From Aphidius gifuensis (Eukaryota > Arthropoda > Insecta > Hymenoptera > Braconidae): a stretch of 64,000 nucleotides of DNA. The notes below the pieces were generated by a model. It was not told where the DNA came from, ran no database searches, and saw nothing but the letters and a program-made list of their open reading frames with translations. The stretch lies in contig NC_057788.1 in the NCBI RefSeq assembly GCF_014905175.1, positions 13,603,404 through 13,667,403 on the forward strand, given 5' to 3'. The position numbers were made by a program, and so were the translations under genes. Positions 55,986 through 64,000 of the stretch are shown piece after piece (position 1 is the stretch's first letter; each line of letters opens with the position of its first letter).

Positions 55986-58900
55986 TTGTATATTAATTGA
56001 TTACAATATTTTAAACGTACATCGAACTATTCAAATCAATAGAGTTTATTTTTTTTTTAACATTAAAAAAAATTTATGAATGTCAAAATTTTGAAGTATG
56101 AAGTTGAATAATTTGCTGGATAAAAAAAAAATAAGAAAAAAAATTAGGCTGCTTTTATTATTATATTGTTATTAACATGTATCGAAATAACGGCTGAATT
56201 TTTTTAACTTTTTTTTTTTATCCAGCAAATTACTGATTTTTTTACTTTAAAATTTAGACATTTTTTTGGATTTTTCATATCTTTTGATTAATAAAGATAT
56301 GATTGATAAACAGGTTACTGAAAAGTGAGGCTTTTTGGAGACATAAATCGTAAATGTATGTTTTGCTTTTACTTCATTTATTTTGTTTAAGCTAATAATT
56401 ATTTATATTCGTATTTTGGCTACTTCAAATTTACTGTAAACAGCGTGATACATAATAAATAACAATTAAATACTAATTTCCTTGAATAAAAAAATTAAAA
56501 CGTGTATATGTATGTTTTGAGAAAAAAAAAAAAAAACCGAATTTTGCTGTACCATCAATAGTAAAATAACCAACACAAGCCTATGCACCAACACACGTAT
56601 ACATATTTTGAAAAAATTAAGGAGAAGGGATAGGCGAAAGATATGCGCAACGTATCTGAAGAAATTACAGATTTTTATTTGAAAATTTATTTTTTAGTAA
56701 GATTTGATACCTTGTTTTTACGGACTGATATCTTTTTTATTATTTGTTAAAAAAATTGATAGTGGGCTTATTGAAAAAAAAGGCATCGATATACACGTTG
56801 AAACTATCTTCAGATCTTTCTTTAAACGAATAATTTGAACGGTATTTAATGAATTAAACACGATGACGTCCGGACAACTGACTTAAAATACTTATACCCG
56901 GTAAGATCGCCGCTTCTTAAAAATTTAGACGACTCTAGCGAGTCTCTTGATTATTGTTATGAAGTGAATAATATGCAACCATGGATGTTAAAACAATTAC
57001 ATTTAATAAGTTATAGCCTCACATTCTGTCTCAACTATATATGTCGATGAGCAAATGTATAATAACAATAGTAATAGGTACAGTATGTAACGATAAAATA
57101 CACTAACATAACTCTTAAAGTTGATTTAAGTATTTTAATTGAATAAATACTATTATCCAATATTTATGTTAATTATTTTTTATCAAACTGACTTTTTCTA
57201 GTTATAAGATTGCTCGGAGATGCTGTATGATGTAACGATGTAGTACAAACTTAAAATCATTTTTCTTAATATCTACCAATCGAAAAAAATATAATAATTA
57301 TAATATAATATTATTATTAGAATATAATATTATTGAATATAAAGCGAATCAGTTTTTTGCAAAAAATATAATGGTAAAACTGGGTGAGTATTATGCTCTA
57401 CAGTCACAAGTGCGCATGCATACGGCAAAAAAAATTATGATTACTTAAATCTTCATTAATTGTTTAAATAATTAAATAAAATCTCATATTATAATCCAAA
57501 AATTTGTTAGAAAATTTGTTACAAGTTGTTAAGCCAAAGAAACTTATTGAATGATTTCTTTCGGTTCTTTTTATTTTATGAACTCAGTTCGATATATTAT
57601 ATAAACAATCGCAAATTATGAAAAAACTAATTGTTAAAAAAATTTCAAGTATGGCTCTGGTTGTAGATTTTGTGACGGAGAGTCTATTGAGACTAAAAAA
57701 GAATCCCTTAGTTCATTTTTAAAAAAGAAATGTCCAGTCGTTAAAAATGTGGTGATTTATTTTATTTATAATTTTTTATTGTCTAATTTTATAATTAATT
57801 ATCGTTGCAGATAATTGTTGTGGTGGAATAACAGATTGAGTAATTTTGGGAACAATGGATCAAGAGACACGGTAGTGCCTCACGTCAAGTATGAGAAAAA
57901 AAAAAAGTGGGGAAAACGAGATTAACTACCGTGCCTATGTATTATCGGCATAGGGCAAACCCTAACCCTCCTATTCCTTGGGAATTTATTTTAAAATATG
58001 ATTGATTAGATAAGAATATTTTGTCCTCTGATCATCCTATTAAATCATTATCAAGCTTTTCAATAAAAAAAAAAACAGATTTTTTAGATGTATACTTTTT
58101 TTTAAAACTTCAAAATCAATTTCAGGGTTTTTCTTGATATTTCCTTCAAAACTCAGGGCACTCTGGCAAACATTAATAACCAAAATTTAATCAAAGCAAT
58201 ATGGCTCCCAAGTCGAGAGCACTTCGATAACATTATAAAATAAAATTGAGCAAGAATAGTAAAATGGTGTGAAAGAACCTTTATATCAGTACAGTATTCA
58301 ATTTCGCATCGATGGTGCACGTGCCATATGTTGTTGGGATTATTACAGTGAAATTGCGTTTTTCTTGAAATTTCTTTCAAAAGTTAGGGCACTCCGACAA
58401 ACATTATAAATAAAATGAAATGAAATCTTAGCAACACAAAGCAATATTGCTTCCAGGTCCAGAGCAATTCGACAAAATAATGAAAATAAAATTGAGCAAG
58501 AATAGTAAATGGTGTATGAGTATCCGAACGTTCTACTATCCGAACGTTAGAAAAATAAAATAACGAAAAAAATCAAAACTTTGAAAAATAATTGAGTCAA
58601 GCGTTTTGATAAGTAAACATGTTTGTAACGATAAGAAAATAAAATCACGCAAGTTTAAACTTGTCAAAGCACTTTAGTGTAGTCTTGTTTTTTTTTTTTC
58701 TTTATGGAGGTATCGTTTTACATATTATCTTTTATATAATCCATTAATTATGAATATTGTTACGTCTCGGTATCAATATTATTGAAAAATAAGAAATATA
58801 TTAAATATTTAGTGAATTCAAGGGCATATAAAATACCGAGTAAGCAATTAAATTTCTTCCTTTTTATTTTTTAAGTTATTTTTATATTATTTTAGCAAAA

Positions 58901-60052
58901 TCAACATTTTACCTTTTTTCTCACATATTAAATAATATTATATTTTTTATTTTTTATTATTTTTGAAAAACCGTAGTTCAAAGTCACCTTAGCTACTCGA
59001 TATTTTACATCCGTTGACGTTACAATTTTTACACAGGTAAAATATAATTGGTCAAGATATTTTCACTTTTGATCTTCCCTACTTTGTAATTTAATTTTTA
59101 TGGGAATTATTATTTTATAATTTAAGGAGCTTCACTCTTGCGACAACTTTTGTTTGGATAATATCTAAATTAATTATTAAATTTAAAATTTCATAAATCA
59201 AATCAAATTAAATAAATAATAAAATCAATTGAACTTTTACGTGCTAATAAATAAAATTTTGAAAGTGAATTTAAATTAAATAATCTGTGTGATAAAATTA
59301 TTGTTTTTTCCTTTATAAATTGACTGTTCCTCATACTATAAAATTATTGACTGTGACATTTTTCCGGAGTGTTGTTTTCTGTGCTTCGAGTTTATTTTAC
59401 CGTTTGGATTATTCGAGACTACCAACATCAACAGGCGATCATCCAGATTGACACGCTCTCAACATTTGTTTCGGATTAATTCTCTCATCAAAGGTACATC
59501 TACAATCATACATATTCTCTCCTAACCCGTTACCCTGTAGCGAATAACAAAATAAGAGGATTTTTTAATATTAACGTGAAATACCAAGTTGATTTATTTT
59601 AATTATTCTATGATTATTTGCCTATTTAATTTTCGTTTTACATATTCTTTCTTTTTTAGGGAATTTTATTTTCCTCTTGTTTTCTCTTTTCATCTGGACC
59701 CCCCCCCCCTTCCCAACCAAACTTACTCAATACAAAGAAAAATAGGATTAATATGGGAAATACAATTGAATATGTGGGAAAAATCACTGAATATGAAGAA
59801 AAATACGATACATATGGGAAAATATCAATAAATATAGAGGAAAATGTAGGAAAAAATATGTCAATATCAAAGAAAAATCAGTAAATATAAGAAAAATGAC
59901 GATAAATATATTAATTAAGTTCTCCTCTCCTCCCTCCAACCATAGTAGATCCCTCGAAAGTCCTTTAATTAATCTAAACACGATGAAATAGGAAAATATT
60001 GGGAAAACATCAATAAAAATAAAGGAAAATATAGAAAAATATAGCAAAATAT
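55986..60052. other. Intergenic AT-rich region
   Basis: No supported gene. A tandem pair (58123-58520) and a weak Cys-containing reading stretch near 57650 are described separately. The GC-richer stretch near 59350-59500 ends in tcatcaaag then gtacat and could be a 5' UTR exon, but nothing downstream confirms it. Confidence 0.4.
58123..58520. repeat. Tandem pair of about 160-bp copies
   Basis: 58123-58280 and 58356-58520 share tttttcttgatatttcctt, agggcactctggcaaaca, gcaatat, and aaattgagcaagaatagta with substitutions; offset about 231. Non-coding. Confidence 0.65.
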
Positions 60053-60264
60053 TGTTACGAATATGAAGTTAATCATTCCCTCCTCCTATATGATAGACAG
60101 AGACAGACAATATAGAATTAGTTAATAACAAATGACGACCTTAGTAACGGGAAAGAGATGAGAGAAAGAGTTAAGTGGCAGTTGCAATAGAATAGCAAAT
60201 GAATAAAGACCTATTAATTTAAATAGAAAAGAGATATCTTTCATTTTAACCCTAAAACGTAACA
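60053..60264 (+). repeat. 5' LTR of gag-only element
   Basis: 212 bases from tgttacgaatatgaagtt to ccctaaaacgtaaca. Differs from the 3' LTR at about five positions. Outer flank atat (60049-60052). Confidence 0.93.
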
Positions 60265-60265
60265 T

Positions 60266-60278
60266 TGGTGTCAGAAGT
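60266..60278 (+). promoter_or_regulatory. Primer binding site (tRNA-Leu type)
   Basis: tggtgtcagaagt, one base after the 5' LTR, is complementary to the 3' end of a tRNA-Leu (ending acttctgacacca). Confidence 0.75.
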
Positions 60279-60534
60279 AAAAAAGTAAAAATAAAATAGA
60301 AGGAAAATATTACATAATAGAATGAAAATATAAAAAATAAATATAAATTCATTAAATTAATCAAATCGAATTCTATTTTATTTGAAATAGTGAAACGCTC
60401 ACAAAATAAAAATATCTAAAAATAAAAAGAAAATTAAATAACATTATATGAAACAAAATAAAAAGTGATTAATATTTGAGTGTAACAAATATTAAAAATA
60501 AAAAAAAAAAATAAACAAATAATTAAATAAAAAA

Positions 60535-61625
60535 ATGTCTAAATCAGATGTGGAAGCTTTAAAAAAAGAGTTCGATGAGAAAATATCAGTGTTCAGAGAA
60601 TCTTTACGAAGAGAATTAGAAGAATCACGGAAAATAGCAAGAGAAGAGACAATTAAATTATTTCGAGAAATTAATAGCTCTACAAATACCAGTGAACCTC
60701 GAATAAGACCTCAAACAAATTGTAACTCAGAACGTAGAAATAAACCAACAATAAGATCGGAACATATTTTCCCGAAAAATTCACCTCATATCCAGATAAG
60801 TCAATTTAAATCCTTACCGGACATAAACATTGGGGCTTCAACTTCTAATTCTAATACGTATAACACTAATAAAAATTATGACTTAATAACAAACGTTACA
60901 CGTAACAACTCAATAATTAAACTTAATGAATATGACGGATTAACCTCGTGGAATCTCTATCAAATTCATTTTAATATTGTCGCAGAAAATAATAATTGGA
61001 ATGAAAGTGAAAAAGCAGCTCAATTAGCATCGTCATGAAGGGGTAAAGCTCAAATAGTATTAGAAAATTTGTCAGCTAATGCATTAAAATAAATTGATAA
61101 AATAACAGAATTACTGGACAAAAAATTTAATGAAAGACAATTTTCTCGTATGTATTATAATCAATTATTAGGATTAAAACAAAGATACGACCAAGATTTC
61201 TCGAATTTCACAGAAGAAATTGAAAAATTAACTAATTTAGCACATTACAACCTACCAAGTGAAGCACGCGACCGTATAGCATGTCTCCAATTCATTAATG
61301 GAATTCACAATTCGCGAATTGAATTTACTCTACGTTCAGAAAGAATAGAATCTTTATATGAAGCAGCTGAAAGAGCAAGTGAATTGTTATCCGTTACAAA
61401 TTTAGTTTATAAAAAGAAAAAGATTTCAATTCAAGATTTAAACCCTATGAGTACCATTATAAAAATGAAAGAACTATTGATAATGATGATTTCAAAAAAA
61501 AATAATAATTATTATGATAAAAACGAAACAAATGGAGAAAAAACTGATGAAAATAAATCTGGAATTGTTTGTTTTAAATGCTAAAAATTGGGCCACTATG
61601 CAAATAGTTGTAATAAAAATAAAAA
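60535..61625 (+). pseudogene. Gag of the gag-only element
   Basis: ATG at 60535. A coiled-coil-like N-terminus (EALKKEFDEKISVFRESLR), a capsid part (LNEYDGLTSWNLYQIHFNIV, FNERQFSRMYYNQLLGLKQ, SNFTEEIEKLTNLA) and a CCHC knuckle (CFKC then LGHYANSC) lie in one frame. In-frame stops: TGA at 61036-61038, TAA near 61090, and TAA at 61582-61584 inside the knuckle. Capsid homology is by pattern. It would coat the RNA if intact. Confidence 0.8.
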
Positions 61626-61820
61626 TAGTCATTAAAATAAAATTGATAAAGTGGTTTACATGTAAACAAAATTTATGCATACTTTAAATAAGAGTATGTT
61701 TGTAATAAAATTAAATAATAAAAAAAAAAAAAAATGAATAATAAAAATAAAAAAAATAGATTGGAAATTCTTACTTTAAGTAAAAGTAAGATGAGAAATT
61801 AAAAAAAAAAAAAAAAAAAA

Positions 61821-61940
61821 TGGCCCTCGATGGACTGAGGTTCCTTGTTTCAGGTAGGAAACAAGGTTAAAGGTAAAAAATGGCCCTCGATGGACTGAGG
61901 TTCCTTGTTTCAGGTAGGAAATAAGGTTGAGAAGTAAATA
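61821..61940 (+). repeat. 60-bp tandem repeat, two copies, each with a hairpin
   Basis: tggccctcgatggactgagg starts at 61821 and 61881. Each unit carries ccttgtttc-loop-gaaacaagg (61843-61866, 61903-61926). In the second copy one C to T change turns a G-C pair into G-U, so the stem is retained in RNA. Confidence 0.8.
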
Positions 61941-61978
61941 AATAAAATCCTAGGTAAATTTTTGGTCACTGCCTTAGC

Positions 61979-62495
61979 ATGATTCCTTGGAATCATAGTG
62001 GACGTGTTGTCCTTTTGATGAGAAATTCTCATCAATGGCCTGAATAAGAGCATAATGTGACTTGGTTATTTATGGGTGTACACCACAGATTAAAATATTA
62101 GTAAAAATGATAATTGATGTTGTTTGTTTTCAAAGGACGCTTTAAAAACGAATAAATAATAACCATAATTATGCAAATTATATTTTTTTTTTAGGTTTTC
62201 TTAATTTTTTTATTTAGGTTGATATTATTACTTGGAGGAACAATTAAATTGCAATGATAAATACAGCCAATCGTCAGGTATCTAGGAGAAGAATAAATCA
62301 ATAAAAGAAGATATAAATTGAATAAAGATATTCTTGATTGAACAAAAATGACTGTAGAAATAAAATAGAATTGTAAATGTTGTTCGTTCAGGGTTTTTAC
62401 ACTGGGTTTTCCCCTGAACCGTGAGTAAATACTGAACAACATCTTAGGATAACTCGAGAATCCCCAGTGGTCAGGGATCTGATTGATACAATCGG
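61979..62495 (+). ncRNA. Hairpin-rich region of the gag-only element
   Basis: Hairpins: 61979-61996 (atgatt/aatcat), 62000-62012 (ggac/gtcc), 62015-62035 (ttgatgagaa/ttctcatcaa, perfect), 62377-62442 (outer atgttgttc/gaacaacat with inner gttcaggg/ccctgaac, both perfect), 62479-62495 (ctgattg/caatcgg with one G-U). No coding frame. Probably packaging or dimerisation structure; that role is inferred. Confidence 0.55.
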
Positions 62496-62534
62496 ATTGT
62501 TGAACATTCTTGAGCTGTAGACGACAATCTTCAT

Positions 62535-62549
62535 TGGGCGGAGGGTAGT
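62535..62549 (+). promoter_or_regulatory. Polypurine tract
   Basis: ttgggcggagggtag directly precedes the 3' LTR. Confidence 0.75.
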
Positions 62550-62760
62550 GTTACGAATATGAAGTTAATCATTCCCTCCTCTTATATAATAGACAGAGAC
62601 AGACAATATAGAATTAGTTAATAACAAATGATGACCTTAGTAACGGGAAAGAGATGAGAGAAAGAGTTAAGTGGCAGATGCAATAGAATAGCAAATGAAT
62701 AAAGACCTATTAATTCAAATAGAAAAGAGATATCTTTCATTTTAACCCTAAAACGTAACA
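62550..62760 (+). repeat. 3' LTR of gag-only element
   Basis: 211 bases matching 60053-60264; followed by atat (62761-62764), the target duplication. Confidence 0.93.
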
Positions 62761-62764
62761 ATAT

Positions 62765-63489
62765 CATGAAAAAATCACTGATTATAACGAAAAATATAAT
62801 AAATATCGAAAATTATGAAACTTTTTTTCCCAATTTGAATTTCATTTTTATATATAATATATATTGAACCAGGTGGGGTCAAGTTTAAAATTTTGTCAAC
62901 AGTTAATTATATGCATTAAAAATATATTCAATTCTTGACTTTTTTTGGTACCACATCTTTTTGTATTAAAAAAATAAAATAGCTAAACGATTTCGAATAC
63001 TTGACGCTTCTTTTTGTAAAAAAAACTAGGTTTTTTTTTTTGTTATGATATCACATCTTTTTGTAAAGTTTTAATAATAATATATTTTTTTCATACGCTG
63101 ACGAATTAATTTATTATATATTCTCATGGAGTTTTATAAGAAGAGTAATCGGTGACGTCACATTGTGTATTAGCTTTTACCATAGACAGCTGTTGAAGCT
63201 CGTGGAATATAGCAAACGGATCAAACCAGTGCATATTATCACCAGTAACGGCGCTAGTAAGTCGAATGCACAAAGTCACATGTTGTTTTTGTTTATTTTT
63301 TTTCCAACAAGCTCAATGAGTTTTTTTTTTTTTTTTTTTTTGCGTTTATATATATACAATTAATTATAGTTGAATTAATTCATTGATTCATTTTAATTTT
63401 TAAGTTTAAATTATTGTTTTGATTGTCGAGTAATAATTATTTCAATTGTCCAATAAAATGTAGGATCAATGTCAACGATTTATTGATGT
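62765..63489. other. AT-rich region without recognised gene
   Basis: Homopolymer-rich. The ORF at 63163-63363 is low-complexity at its end and not supported. Confidence 0.4.
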
Positions 63490-64000
63490 AACATCTAAAA
63501 AAATCTAAATGTCGTATTTTTATCATCACATTCATCATCATCTTGATTTTTAGGACAGTTGAATGTTGAGTTTGGAGATAGTTGTAAATGAATACTGTCA
63601 TTAATGTTTTCATTTTCTTCTACATAATAATATGAGTCTAAATCTGTTGTTACAATGTATAGCTTAAATGATTGGGTTAATCAGTAATATATCAAGCATT
63701 CAAAATTAATGATTTTCTAACTGATGGTGTTAATAATGCACTTTTAAATTCACTTGATGTGAATGTTTCATTGTTTTTTTTTTTTTGACAAACTATCTAA
63801 TGATTCCGTAAATGTCTCATTATTGTCTATTGACATATTATTTGATTTTGTTATATTTTGTTGATATAACATCAACTAGTTCAGTGAATGTGCCATAATT
63901 TGTTCTTTTGAATGAAGTGAAAGTCTCAAATTTTTACCATTAAAAACATTTAATAATTCAGTAAAAATTTTATTATTTTTTTCGTCTAATACATTTAACG
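63490..64000 (-). pseudogene. Decayed coding fragment, family unknown
   Basis: Running in from the window edge: KIFTELLNVFNGKNLRLSLH and SKEQIMAHSLN, then frameshifts and stops. Pieces such as TFTELVDVISTKYNK, ETFTESLDSL and ETFTSSEFKSALLTPSVRKS repeat an (E)TFTE-type motif. The last part reads YIVTTDLDSYYYVEEN and HLQLSPNSTFNCPKNQDDDE before TAG. At least three frame changes. It may continue beyond the window. Confidence 0.35.

Larger units (their letters stand above)
60053..62760 (+). mobile_element. Gag-only LTR retrotransposon, 2.7 kb
   Basis: It has two LTRs of 211-212 bp, a 4-bp target duplication (atat), a primer site, gag-like sequence and a polypurine tract, but no protease, reverse transcriptase or integrase. 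Such elements move with enzymes from an autonomous partner. Between gag and the 3' LTR is about 900 bp of hairpin-rich non-coding sequence. Confidence 0.9.

Noticed and set aside
59350..59500. Possible 5' UTR exon ending at tcatcaaag
   Set aside because: A single donor-like site with no downstream exon found.

Overview
This is AT-rich animal DNA with spliced genes (GT-AG introns), mariner, P-element, gypsy and Maverick/adintovirus-like sequences, MITEs and many short tandem repeats. The mix suggests an insect, most likely a hymenopteran such as a parasitoid wasp. That placement is inferred from style, because no host marker gene is intact. No rRNA, tRNA or CRISPR was seen. Most of the 64 kb is nested transposable elements.

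Layout. 1-3222 (-): decayed URB1/Npa1-like ribosome-biogenesis gene. 3340-18830 (-): a P-element/THAP9-like transposase gene. Its THAP and linker exons lie at 17.2-18.8 kb and its catalytic exon at 3.3-5.9 kb. The exon phases match across an 11.3 kb intron. That intron holds a TA-flanked MITE, three foldback elements, an array of about 14 palindromic units and a diverged satellite. A 555-bp tandem duplication copies two linker exons. 19.1-21.7 kb (-): gypsy relic 1. 21.9-22.4 kb: an orphan copy of the Maverick-type leader. 23.0-24.2 kb (-): decayed acidic multi-exon gene. 24.8-25.2 kb: four strong hairpins. 25.3-31.4 kb: LTR-like repeats, one copy split by a TA/CACTG long-TIR element. That element contains a TTAA-flanked element, which in turn contains a gypsy 3' end with LTR. 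31.8-33.1 kb (+): a small three-exon gene with T-rich introns and consistent phases. 33.3-38.0 kb (-): gypsy relic 2.

38.1-43.3 kb (+): an incomplete Maverick/Polinton (adintovirus-like) relic. It has a spliced leader, truncated protein-primed DNA polymerase, adenain-like protease, a penton-like protein and a hexon-like capsid fragment. 43.6-55.2 kb (-): gypsy element 3, nearly complete, with LTRs, a tRNA-Lys-type primer site, a hairpin-bearing leader, gag, pol and an unusual third ORF behind a splice acceptor. A 1288-bp mariner with intact ends sits in its leader. 60.05-62.76 kb (+): a 2.7-kb gag-only LTR element with 4-bp target duplication, tRNA-Leu-type primer site and a hairpin-rich non-coding region between gag and the 3' LTR. 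63.5-64 kb (-): another decayed coding fragment.

Best candidates for something undescribed: the split P-type gene with a possible alternative short form, the palindromic array, the small three-exon gene, the third ORF of gypsy 3, and the hairpin-rich gag-only element. All annotation was made by eye; no database or folding program was run.
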